Below, one piece after another: positions 48,760-58,077 of a DNA stretch of 64,000 nt; the first letter of the stretch is position 1, and every line of letters begins with the position of its first letter. This stretch comes from Trichomonas tenax (taxonomy: Eukaryota; Parabasalia; Trichomonadida; Trichomonadidae), in assembly GCA_023091735.1 (NCBI GenBank), contig JALKBU010000069.1, forward strand, positions 31,328 to 95,327, written 5' to 3'. Below the pieces are notes generated by a model. The model saw nothing but the letters and a program-made list of their open reading frames with translations, did no database searches and was not told the DNA's origin. The translations under genes and the position numbers were made by a program.

Positions 48760-49250
48760 TGCGGTCGCATGAATAATATCAAAAAACTCAAATCCAGAAT
48801 GACGAAGAAAAATAACAGTCTGTCCTGATAGCGCAATATTCCTGCTTGCATAATCTCGCATTCTGAAATAATTAAAAAACTTCTAACCGTTTCTGCACAT
48901 CGATGAGATATATCAGTTATAAATAATGGACAAAATTCTGATGTATTTTCAAGTGAGTAATATATACTTTCCAATAAAATTCCTTTTTTCCTCATCAATT
49001 GATCCAAAAAAGCTCCAATTTGTAGGAGGTGTAGTTCCTTTCAATATTGAAAACACATATGAAATAGGAAGAATATATAAATCTCCCAATTTTATATCAC
49101 AATAAAAGATGTATATTAAATTTTGTTTTATGATCTGTTACAGCAAAAGACATATCAATATCATTTGGGAGAATGACTTTAATTGGATCTTTGCTTGTGA
49201 TGGAGTTAAATCATCCATGATATTCAATTGAGCTATTGAGGAATTTCAAG
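48760..49250 (-). pseudogene. Decayed F5/8C-type gene, copy 4
   Basis: KFLNSSIEYHG-stop-FNSITSKDPIKVI near 49240, a frameshift near 49105, then TPPTNWSFFGS near 49015 with the Trp kept, and RHSGFEFFDII near 48800. Spacing and order are the same as copy 3, so these are tandem duplicates in different states of decay. Confidence 0.6.
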
Positions 49251-49473
49251 CAATATTAAAAATGTCACTTTTGAAAGGTTAAAATCAAAAATGTTAAATT
49301 TGAGCTTTGCATTAAAAATATAGATATAGGAAATGATAAATATAACATCCATCAGCTCAAAACACGATAAATATCAATATTTATCCATAAAAACACTAAA
49401 TTTTATTTCAAAAGTTTACATAAATTTCAATTGCAAAGTTTACATTGATCTCTTTGAAAAAAATAAAAAAAAA

Positions 49474-50073
49474 ATGAAAAGCGTGACAGACAGTCGTGAG
49501 TTCAAAGTGATAATGTTGGGAGACTCCAATGTGGGCAAGACGAGCATTATCAATCGGTTCAGCATGAATTCATTCGATCAAGAAGTCGAGCCAACTGTCG
49601 GCGCCTCTTACTTGACAAAAGAGATGCACGTCGACAATAACAAGATCATCATGAATATATGGGACACTGCAGGCCAGGAAAGATATCAAAGTTTGATTGC
49701 AAATTATTCAAGAAACGCCAGCGCAGCGATTATAGTCTACGATGCAACGAACCATGAGTCTTTTGAGAATATCGATCGATGGAGGGACGAATTATTCAAA
49801 TTTTCATCACCAAATCTTTTAATTTTTTTGGTCGCGAATAAAATCGATTTAGAAACAAATGTTGATGAAGCGGAAGCAGTAAGATGGTCTAAGCAGAACC
49901 ATTCTAGATTCCATCAGACGTCTGCAGCAAATGGTCGAGGAATTATTGGTTTATTCAATATTGTTGCACAGCAACTCTATGAAAAGGCGGAAGAATTAGA
50001 GAAATCAAACTCTTTTCAGAAGAGGCCTCTTAAAGAAGAGCCAAAGAAACAAAGTTCTTGTTGTCTTGAATAA
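49474..50073 (+). CDS. Rab-family small GTPase (Rab5-like)
   Basis: From ATG 49474 (MKSVTDSREFKV) the protein has 199 residues, the normal Rab size. The longer open frame from 49333 adds 47 unlikely AT-rich codons. Motifs are P-loop GDSNVGKTS (16-24), switch I PTVGASYLTKEM (Thr41), WDTAGQERY (63-71, Gln68 intact), NKID (122-125) and a TSA motif near 147. The C-terminus SSCCLE carries two cysteines for geranylgeranylation. Rab proteins direct vesicle traffic. The switch I phrase VGASYLTKE resembles the Rab5/Rab21/Rab22 group, suggesting an early endosomal role, but the subgroup is tentative. Confidence 0.9.
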   Translation: MKSVTDSREFKVIMLGDSNVGKTSIINRFSMNSFDQEVEPTVGASYLTKEMHVDNNKIIMNIWDTAGQERYQSLIANYSRNASAAIIVYDATNHESFENIDRWRDELFKFSSPNLLIFLVANKIDLETNVDEAEAVRWSKQNHSRFHQTSAANGRGIIGLFNIVAQQLYEKAEELEKSNSFQKRPLKEEPKKQSSCCLE

Positions 50074-50497
50074 TTTTCAAGCGATTTCATCATCATACGA
50101 CTATGAGTTTATGCTAATATACGTAATTTACCTTTACGCGATAGATTGCTTTGGTAATTTGTTCATAATTTTTTTTGTTTGGATATAATTATGCTCAATT
50201 GAAAAAAATAAACGGTATTTTATTAATCACAGAGGACAACTCTATTCATTCAAGAACTCGTTGTAGATTATTGCTCTGATAATTATTATCGAAATTATAT
50301 TAGAAAATATAGCTATTTTCAATAGTAGATCTATATCCCAATATTCTTAAAATAGAAGATTCAATCATCCTTTCAGATCACTTTAGAAAAAAAATTGATT
50401 CAAAAAATATAGGAACAAATTGTGCTTATTTAGTTACTACAACAAATAAATCAATAATTTAATTGCTATACTACAAAATGAAATAACAAACATAGAA
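50074..50497. other. Convergent intergenic region
   Basis: AT-rich DNA between the Rab gene and the Hsp70 gene ends. Nothing recognised. Confidence 0.4.
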
Positions 50498-52579
50498 TTA
50501 TGAATGAATATTCTCAGTATGTATGTCAACATTACCATCAACGTGTATCGGCTTGTCTACCAGTTTCTGGTTGTTGTTCATGCCTTTCAAAACCGTCATG
50601 AATTCATCCTGAACATAGAAAATAAGATTTTCTAGTTCATACCATTTAAGTATTGGGTTCTGCTTTATTGATATCTTTGATTGAAGTCTAATCTTTTCAT
50701 CGAGCCAGTTCTTTGTGTGAGCCATTGCTCTAAGAACATGCCTGATCTGAGATCTTGGAGGATGACGTGTGTTATTCAGCCATCTCTTAACGATAACAGT
50801 CTCGATTGAATCGAAAACTTTTGTCATATTCTCTATTGTAGAGTTAGTCATAGAAAGATACTGAGCTCTTGCCATGATAGATGCCAATGAATCCTCAAGA
50901 TTAACTCTTCTCTGCTTGAGTGTTTCGAACTCGAATTTCTTCTGCTTCGTGAACCATCTGTCTGTTGCATTCACAGCACTGAGAGCACGCTGATATTCTT
51001 GAGGTGTGGTTACTTGGTCGAAGTAATCAGATTCCCTGATCATTGCTTTGGATTCAAGAATCATGTTTTCTAATCCATTGATCTCTCTTGACAAATATTC
51101 GTTGTGATCTTCATGGTTTTTCAGGAGTTTAGCTTGTTCAACAAACTTGATCTCCCAGATTTCATAGACCCTCTTAGAGTCCTGCTTAATCCTGTATAAG
51201 CCATCTGTTGTTGCTTTGAAGATTGTATTCTCATGGATTGTGCCCCAAGCGGCAACACCTGAGCAGCCAGCCGGATATCTATTGGATGTTTCGAGAAGAT
51301 AAACTTGCTGTCCATAAGCGTGTGAAGAAACTGGACGGAAATGACTATCATAGTAATCTAAGTGATACAAAGTAATTGGTTCGTACTTAATAGTGCTAAG
51401 AGTCTTGAAAGCAGAACTCTTGGTGACTCCATAGAGTGCTGCACCGTTGCTAATCGCTTCTTCAGGATTCATTGATACAAATAATTCTTTCTGCTTCAGA
51501 GCTTTCTTGATTGTCTCTTGAATCGATAATATGCGTGTGGATCCGCCAATGAGTTGAACTCTATCGACTGGTGGTGCTGTTGAGAGTAATTGTGATAAAT
51601 CGTTGAGAAGTCCAGAAATTTCGTTTTCAAACTCTTCTCTTGAGACATTATAGTAGACAATCTTTGAGCAATCGATTTGGCCTATAGCGAACTTGTTTGT
51701 CGTAAGTCTATGTTTGATTTTATTTGCTTCTTGTAATATAAACTGTTTATCAACTTCTGTTGGCTCGAAATCGAGCTTTCTAAGTATAATGTTTGCTATT
51801 GAGAGATCAATTGATCGGCCACCGATTTTTTGTGAATAATTATAAAAGATATCTTTCACTGTCACGTTTTTCTTACCAGAAAACTGTGTGACAGATATTT
51901 GGGTATTGATATCACCAATGTCGATAAATGCAACAGTCAATGGCTTCTGTAGCCTCGAAAACACGCGATCATGAGTGAATGCGAAATGATATGCGAGAGC
52001 AGTACTCGAGTCAATGATTCTCGAAGTAAAGTTCGCCAATTTTGCACATATACGTACAGATTTCCTTTCTTGCTGCATCATAAATCGCGGAACAGAAATA
52101 TATATTGTTCTGTCTTTGATAACGTGCTCCTGTGCGTACATGCTCTCATTGATCATGTTGAACGTCCTGTAGAGCAAGTACTCGGGGAAAATTCCGTTTA
52201 ATGAAAACCGATAATTAGAGACGATTTCTGCAGCTTTGGAAAGATTCCTGCTATTAATAATTTCCTGCATTCCTTCTGATAACACTTTGCCAACAAAATC
52301 ATTATAGTATCGCGTCGTATATTGCGGATATTTTCTTTCCATGTGTGGATTGTCGAAATAGTACTCATAATTAGCGAAATTGTCTGCATTGATGAATTTG
52401 ATCTCTTGATCTTCCTTAGGAACGATTGTAAAAGTAGTTCGGAAATATCGATTGCTATGTTTGTCCAAAAGTATACTCATTTGCTGCGGTGAATACAAAG
52501 CGGCGACCCTCGCTTTCTCGCTGCCGAGATCCATTCCTAAAACTACGCAAGTACAGAGCCCAAAATAAGCAAAAAACAT
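50498..52579 (-). CDS. ER-lumenal Hsp70-family chaperone, GRP170/Lhs1-like
   Basis: The 693-residue protein starts with a signal peptide (MFFAYFGLCTCVVLG). The Hsp70 nucleotide-binding domain follows: phosphate-1 MDLGSEKARVA (16-26), RTIYISVPRFM, phosphate-2 VAFIDIGDINTQISV, IGGRSIDLSIA, and the adenosine motif VQLIGGSTRI with SMNPEEAISNGAALYG. The beta domain is short and divergent. The C-terminal 250 residues form a long helical region with NxS/T sites, as in GRP170/HYOU1. Changes in the phosphate loops (GSEKA for GTTxS) are typical of this group, which acts as nucleotide exchange factor and holdase in the ER. No KDEL-like signal is present (ends IHTENIHS). ATG follows TCAATA at 11 bases. 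Confidence 0.82.
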   Translation of the reverse strand: MFFAYFGLCTCVVLGMDLGSEKARVAALYSPQQMSILLDKHSNRYFRTTFTIVPKEDQEIKFINADNFANYEYYFDNPHMERKYPQYTTRYYNDFVGKVLSEGMQEIINSRNLSKAAEIVSNYRFSLNGIFPEYLLYRTFNMINESMYAQEHVIKDRTIYISVPRFMMQQERKSVRICAKLANFTSRIIDSSTALAYHFAFTHDRVFSRLQKPLTVAFIDIGDINTQISVTQFSGKKNVTVKDIFYNYSQKIGGRSIDLSIANIILRKLDFEPTEVDKQFILQEANKIKHRLTTNKFAIGQIDCSKIVYYNVSREEFENEISGLLNDLSQLLSTAPPVDRVQLIGGSTRILSIQETIKKALKQKELFVSMNPEEAISNGAALYGVTKSSAFKTLSTIKYEPITLYHLDYYDSHFRPVSSHAYGQQVYLLETSNRYPAGCSGVAAWGTIHENTIFKATTDGLYRIKQDSKRVYEIWEIKFVEQAKLLKNHEDHNEYLSREINGLENMILESKAMIRESDYFDQVTTPQEYQRALSAVNATDRWFTKQKKFEFETLKQRRVNLEDSLASIMARAQYLSMTNSTIENMTKVFDSIETVIVKRWLNNTRHPPRSQIRHVLRAMAHTKNWLDEKIRLQSKISIKQNPILKWYELENLIFYVQDEFMTVLKGMNNNQKLVDKPIHVDGNVDIHTENIHS

Positions 52580-52586
52580 TTTTCAA

Positions 52587-52592
52587 TATTGA
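52587..52592 (-). promoter_or_regulatory. Initiator TCAATA of the GRP170-like gene
   Basis: On the minus strand TTATTCAATATTGAAAAATG puts the presumed start base 11 bases before the ATG at 52579. Confidence 0.5.
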
Positions 52593-53980
52593 ATAACCTT
52601 AATATGCAAAATCAAAAAATAATGTTTTTTTGGGACCTCGATCATACAGAAATACCGGATCCTCGTTGAATTTCGTTTTGCAAGCGATACAGTTTTTTTG
52701 AGAACATTCCGAAATCAAGGTTAATTTTTTTGAAACATGCGGCCGATACACAAAATCCAAAGTGTAAAAAATATATCCGACGCATTTGATATACGCAATT
52801 GCGTATTCAGATTTTTTTGTAAAATTTCAAAAATACGTTTTTTGGACGCAGAACTTTGATTGTGAAGTTTTTAATTGACAGAATGTAAGTATTATTGATT
52901 TACAACAATGCTGTCACTCATAAAGGTGTTTTTTCAATCATGTTTCTTAAGTCAACGATTATTTTATCGTTTATTAATTTCTTCTCTTGCTAATTTTTAA
53001 TTTTGCTCTAAATATCATTTAGAATATGATATTATCATTGCATTTTAAATCGAAAATGTTATGCGTATTCGAATTTGTTGTGTTTTGCGCATAAATGAGT
53101 GTATGCAAAACAGTTTTCAATTCAAAATTGAGATGATTAACCACATTGAAATCATACGCAACACACAAAATATTCTATGAGAAAAATAATTCAATATGCA
53201 AAGCGTATTTCATTCAATCATGAAGTGTTCAAAACATACCACAATAAAAAATATTAAAAATAAAATTTTTAATGATGAAATTATCCTATAATATGTATTT
53301 TACTTGACATTATCATGTTTACCTGTTGAGAGACACATTATAGTTAGTTAACTGCAATTCCAATTCCCCTGTGATGACAGAACATGCAAGAGCTGTATAG
53401 TGATCACAAAAATAAGATCGTGAACTTTACAAAAAATTTTGAGAAACTTGAAAACGTATTTTCCAACATAATGCACAAATCACGTTGGTAAGTATAATTC
53501 ATTAAAGAAATTTTGAATGCTTTATTTTTTGAATGAGTGTGAAAAATATTATTAGTTTATTATATTCTATATATTAGTTCTAGCTATTTTAGAAAAAAAT
53601 TTAACAAAAATTATCGCTTTGGAGCTTTTTAACATCGTAAATCGGCCTTGTATATGTAATTATATTGATGTATTAGATTAAAAATGGGTTTTTCCAAATA
53701 AATTAATTTTCAATTAAATCTATCGCCTTATTTTTGTCTTTTATTATTACCAATCCAAATTATAGCAGATTGGTTATATCAAAAATCCGATAATTTTGAT
53801 TTTTGTCGTCAATTCATAAAATATCGTATATCTCCTTCATTCTTTGCCATATTTTTATGCATCCATATTGAAACATATAGGTAATATTTTTATGGTTGCA
53901 ATCAGTTTGTGGAACACCTTTCCATAACCACGACTTTCATTTAAACTCCCTACATTTTGTTAAAAATTTTGAGAATTAGA
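52593..53980. other. Long AT-rich intergenic region
   Basis: No supported gene. It contains one TTTACTTGACA (53298-53308) and scattered ATGCGTAT-type words around 52780-53215. The right part merges into the repeat at 53981. Confidence 0.4.
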
Positions 53981-54043
53981 GCAATCATCGAGTTTGCGGC
54001 TCACTTTTTGTACGTTATTTAAGTTTTTTCCACATTGGGGAAC

Positions 54044-54103
<60 letters not shown>

Positions 54104-54127
54104 AAAAAAAAAAAAAAAAAAAAAAAA
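53981..54127 (+). repeat. Dispersed repeat copy 2, with 83-nt A tract
   Basis: 53981-54050 matches 33390-33462: TTTGCGGCTCACTTTTTGTA, GTTATTT, then CATTGGGGAACC. It is followed by an A tract from 54045 to 54127 broken by one C at 54103. At copy 1 the same end carries only nine A. The A tract may be a retroposition tail or slippage growth. Its true length may be misassembled. Confidence 0.65.
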
Positions 54128-54149
54128 TTAAAATAGGAAGATATCTTTG

Positions 54150-54216
54150 CAAAATGTTATACTCTTATTCAGTTTTCTCGCTCGCTTCGAAAACCGAATA
54201 AGAGTATATACATTTT
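54150..54216. repeat. Hairpin with ATACTCTTATTC(A/G)GTTTTC arms
   Basis: 54159-54177 and 54189-54207 pair with one mismatch around TCGCTCGCTTC, and AAAATGT/ACATTTT extends the stem. It lies between the A tract and the recombinase fragment, so it may mark an element end. Confidence 0.75.
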
Positions 54217-54438
54217 AGCATAGTTTTGATCTAGGAAAAATCACATGAAAAATGTTGATACGTTTTAGTCTTTCAAAAATAAAATAAAAAAATTAAGAAA
54301 AATCAAAAATTTTTAAATCATAACACAATTTATCTAAATATATTCATATGTTTAAAACTAGTGATCATTTCTTCACAATAATATATATTTCCTGAGACGC
54401 TAGATATTCTCTTTCAAAAGTTATTTTACTTTCGCAAA

Positions 54439-54825
54439 ATGAGCCTAGCAAGATATGCTCAAAAAGTGCAAGAAATACGACAAAATACTATAACTCCTAA
54501 TAATCTTCGAAACTACAGGAGTATGATGAACAGTTATCAAATGTATTGTAAAAAGTTTTTCCCTGAAGATGAAGCTTTTCCTTTAAATTTTGAAAAAGTC
54601 TCCGCTTTTATTGTCACCTATCATGAACACAATCCTTCCACGACTTACAGTTATTTAAAGAACTCTATAACAGCAATGAGATGGTACTTGCGTGACCAAA
54701 ATTTAGATGATTTTACAAAATCTCGTGATTATAAAGAGATTATGGTAGCATTCCAACGAACAATGAAAACAGATCATTCCAATGATTTAAAAATTTCATT
54801 TTTATTAATTTTTCTTTCATTTTAA
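54439..54825 (+). CDS. Tyrosine recombinase, N-terminal core-binding domain only (truncated)
   Basis: The 128-residue frame starts MSLARYAQKVQEIRQN and contains a SAM-like, four-helix core-binding domain: NLRNYRSMMNSYQMYCKK, then FEKVSAFIVTYHEHNPSTTY and LKNSITAMRWYLRDQN. This is the DNA-binding half of phage-integrase-type recombinases. The catalytic half is absent. After AFQRTMKTDHSND the frame degenerates to KISFLLIFLSF and stops. It is therefore a broken element gene. The catalytic piece at 45113-45316 may be from the same family. Confidence 0.68.
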   Translation: MSLARYAQKVQEIRQNTITPNNLRNYRSMMNSYQMYCKKFFPEDEAFPLNFEKVSAFIVTYHEHNPSTTYSYLKNSITAMRWYLRDQNLDDFTKSRDYKEIMVAFQRTMKTDHSNDLKISFLLIFLSF

Positions 54826-54907
54826 GGTTAAAAGTATCAAACATTTTTTTTTGTGATTTTCGAAATCAAAACTATTGAAGAATATTAAAATTTTAGTCAG
54901 GAAGAAT

Positions 54908-55117
54908 TCAGTTTGAACGACTTGAAATCAATAATGCTGCAACATCATTACTGCCATTCTTGGTTGCAATTTGGAGTGGAGTACATCCATCATTATCTTT
55001 TGCTTCAATGTTGGCACCACTTGAAATCAATGTTCTTGCAATCCCTATAAGGTTAAACTTAGCACAGGAGTGAAGGGCTGTATAAACCTTTTCAACAATC
55101 TTAAGTAAATGATCCAC
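54908..55117 (-). pseudogene. Ankyrin-repeat fragment
   Basis: About 60 codons encode two ankyrin units: TALHSCAKFNLIGIARTLISSGANIEAKD, then NDGCTPLQIATKNGSNDVAALLISS. A stop lies directly upstream of the first GTG and there is no ATG, so this is a detached end of an ankyrin-repeat gene, a family very large in trichomonads. Confidence 0.7.
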
Positions 55118-55316
55118 TCATTCTCTCCACATGCACTTGGTGTTGCGAAAACAACTTTATGGTAGCACTGATCACTTTAAATGATTGATACGAACTTATC
55201 CTTGTTGATGTTTGAAAACAAATCATTATTTGTAAAAGCAAAGCAGGGTGAAAGCTAGAAATTGTCCAAAACAGAGTTTATCAAAAAAAGTGCAAAAATA
55301 ACAATAAACATAAATG

Positions 55317-56621
55317 TCACTGGCTCTTGACGACCTCTTGCTCAAGTTCGATAAGTCTTCTAACGAGCATCAATACTGCTCCATCGAAGTCTCTACACTG
55401 GTCGACAGCAGCTCCTTCATTTCCATCGTTTATCTCATTATAGACCTTTAAGAAGAAGTCAAAGCCGAGCTCTTTCTCAAGTTTCTCTCTGAGCTCCTCG
55501 ATGCAATATGTGAGACTTTCATTTGCGAAATCATCACCTGGGCGGGATGTTTCCATGAATGTCCATGTGTCGCATTCCTCTGGGCTCTCGAGGATCTGGC
55601 GGATAGCGTTTGCAGCCTCGGCAATTTCATCGTGATCAGCTTCGTCAATAAAGTCATCCTCAAACTCGCCATCAAAGTCGGCGTGAGAAGGTTTTGATGG
55701 TGAAAGTTCAGAAGCATCAATGAAATCATCTTCGAACTCGATCTTCTTTGATTTCGACAACTGAACGATGTTTGCAGGAAGGAAGCGCTTCTGCTTGGAT
55801 GTGATAATCGCTTCACGCTCTGTAGCAAGGTTATCCATGGCGTTCTTGATGAATGGGATCTTCAAGATTTGACTTGCTGACGGACGCTCAATAGGACGTG
55901 GGGAAAGCATGCCGTCGACTAATCTGCAGAGTTCTGCCGGATAAGTCTGTGGAACTGGTGGATATTCGCCCTTCAACAATGCAGAATACAGTTGTGCTGT
56001 GTTATTTCCGAGATATGGTTTTCTAAGGCAGCACATTTCATAAAGCATGACGCCAAGTGAATACATATCTGCTTTCGCATTGTAAGGTTGTCCACTCCAA
56101 ACTTCTGGAGCGAGATAATAAGGAGTTCCGATTAAAGTGTGCGCTAAGTCAAAACTGTTTGTCATTGATTTTGCAACACCGAAATCTCCGAGTTTTACGA
56201 CGTTATTTTTAGTAAGGAATACATTTTGAGGCTTAAGATCGCGATGAAGCACATGTTTTCCATGAATGTACTGAAGAGCCATTGTAATTTGCACAAAAAT
56301 ATCAAGGATCGTCTGCAGCGAGAACGGTTTATCGTTTTGACGCAAAATTTTATCATTTAAGTCTCCGCCGTCGACATATTCCATAGCGATGAATAAGTTA
56401 TTGCCAGATGTCCACGAATCTTTGTAGGCGACAATATTCGGATGCTTTAATGACGAAAGAAGCTCAACTTCATAGTGAGCTTTATTTCTCTCCTCTTTGC
56501 TCATTTTTTGCAATTTCACTTTCTTGAGGGCGACCTGCTCACCCGTTTTGTTGTCAACAGCAAGGTAAACACTGCCGTACGCGCCTTCGCCGAGCTTGTG
56601 GCGTTTCGTATACTTTTCCAT
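55317..56621 (-). CDS. NEK-type (NIMA-related) serine/threonine kinase
   Basis: The 434-residue protein has a complete N-terminal kinase domain (4-257). Features are glycine loop GEGAYGSV (11-18), Lys33 in VALKK, Glu51 in helix C, HRDLKPQN (126-133), DFG (146-148), GTPYYLAPE and a final RPSAS motif. The pattern GTPYYLAPE with KADMYSLGVMLYEM is typical of NEK kinases, as is HPNIVAYKDSW. The C-terminal tail has repeated FEDDFID motifs (about 295-330) and a helical region near 370-430. NEK kinases work in cell cycle and flagellar/centrosomal control and are expanded in flagellated protists. All catalytic residues are intact. Confidence 0.9.
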   Translation of the reverse strand: MEKYTKRHKLGEGAYGSVYLAVDNKTGEQVALKKVKLQKMSKEERNKAHYEVELLSSLKHPNIVAYKDSWTSGNNLFIAMEYVDGGDLNDKILRQNDKPFSLQTILDIFVQITMALQYIHGKHVLHRDLKPQNVFLTKNNVVKLGDFGVAKSMTNSFDLAHTLIGTPYYLAPEVWSGQPYNAKADMYSLGVMLYEMCCLRKPYLGNNTAQLYSALLKGEYPPVPQTYPAELCRLVDGMLSPRPIERPSASQILKIPFIKNAMDNLATEREAIITSKQKRFLPANIVQLSKSKKIEFEDDFIDASELSPSKPSHADFDGEFEDDFIDEADHDEIAEAANAIRQILESPEECDTWTFMETSRPGDDFANESLTYCIEELREKLEKELGFDFFLKVYNEINDGNEGAAVDQCRDFDGAVLMLVRRLIELEQEVVKSQ

Positions 56622-57612
56622 TTTGTTCCGAACAAAGTTATTGAAATTTTATTTTTATTTTTGTTTTTTTGAGAAACGAATTTATTTTCAATTTCACTTC
56701 AAATACGAAATAACCGCGAAACGGGGCCGTAAATGAGCGAATTATTTCAAAAATGCACTAAAATATCAAAATCGTTCGATATTTTCACTTTAATCTTGAA
56801 AAGAAGTGTATCAACTCTGGGGGCCAGAACCAGATCAAACATGTATGGGCAAATATAACTCTTGTGTGATGTCATACATAGTTGTAGTGTTAAACATATA
56901 TAATATCGTTTCATATTTTTCATTAACAATTTGATATCAGCTTATTATTGAGTAAATAGCAATATTTATTATAAATATATCACATGCCAACAACATAGTA
57001 ACATATTACAAATAATACATAATACAAGCTCCTAATTGAATAATTGTTCAGTATCTTAATTTATAAATACACGAAATCATTGCGGAGACGACAATATGCA
57101 TAGATGCACGCACATATTGCATGTTTTTAATGTGATGCACCAACTTATACTCATAGCCTCCCAATGAATTTGCTGAAATTATTGATTAATAGAAATAAAG
57201 TGTTCAAAAATAAAAACGATGGAAAAATAATTAGCATCATATATACTATTTTATTAATGTAAACAGTGTCAAATAAATTGTGAAAAAACGTGACTTTTAA
57301 CCTTATCCACTTTTTAAAATATGGGTTTATTATAACATTTACATAATGGTGATTTTACCAATTTTGGTCGCTAAAAACCAAATTTGAGAGTTAAAACACT
57401 TCTACTTGAAATCATTTGATGAGATTTTATGATTAGCATTTATCTCATATGCTAATCGAGTTCCTTAAAGTAACTCATTAAAAGCACATTTTTTACAGTC
57501 TTCGTTAAATAACAAAAACAAAGTAAAACAAAATCATATATCATTGGAAATCAGTTTACAGTATAAGTCATAGAGTCATTCTTCAGTTATATAAATGAAC
57601 ATTTCCTTTATA
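56622..57612. other. AT-rich intergenic region
   Basis: About 1 kb. Apart from the NEK promoter at its left end, no gene, repeat or RNA is seen. Confidence 0.4.
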
Positions 57613-57859
57613 TTTAAAACATAACATATGAATGGGAGTTTTAGGATGCAATATAAACATATTTATTAATTCTGTTCATCTCGATATGGGTCGAAAACAA
57701 GAACGGCATCAAGCATATCTTGTTCGTCTTGATTTTTAGCTTCATAGTTGTAGAAAAGATCTGCGAACGTTTGATTGTCGAAGATTTCATTGATCCATTC
57801 TTTCTGGTCGCAATTATCTGCGACTTCAAGAATTCGATAAAATGCATCAAGAAATTGCT
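57613..57859 (-). pseudogene. Duplicated 3' end of the armadillo gene at 61205
   Basis: 57675-57859 is identical, base for base, to 61211-61395 (185 bp), which encodes the last 61 residues of the armadillo-type protein. The 3' flank TTTAAAACATAACATATGAATG (57613-57634) also matches 61176-61197, with a 27-bp size difference between the blocks. The copy's stop differs (DEQN). The sequence joined upstream (57860-57911) is unrelated, so this is a truncated copy. Confidence 0.88.
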
Positions 57860-58068
57860 GTGAAATTCGAAATGAATTTGATTCAACGCCAGAATATTCG
57901 TTGAAAATCAATCACATGATAGTTTGTAATGGATAAACTCTTGTTGTGAGGAATGCTTTGAATTCAAAATCAAATATCCACGAAAATTGCTAACATCAAA
58001 AAATATGCCAATAACAAATTTACATTACAAAAAAATATATATTTACATACCAAAAAATAATTTATTTG

Positions 58069-58074
58069 TCATTT
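58069..58074 (+). promoter_or_regulatory. Initiator TCATTT of the beta-helix membrane protein gene
   Basis: TTTGTCATTTTTAATG: the presumed start base A58071 is 7 bases before the ATG at 58078. This decides the start against the non-ATG extension. Confidence 0.6.
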
Positions 58075-58077
58075 TTA

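Noticed and set aside
49333..49473. 47-residue N-terminal extension of the Rab protein
   Set aside because: The extension is AT-biased and non-conserved in type. Rab proteins start close to the P-loop as with the ATG at 49474.
57641..57911. Small independent gene MIFNEYSGVESN...
   Set aside because: It is a truncated copy of the armadillo gene end joined to unrelated sequence.
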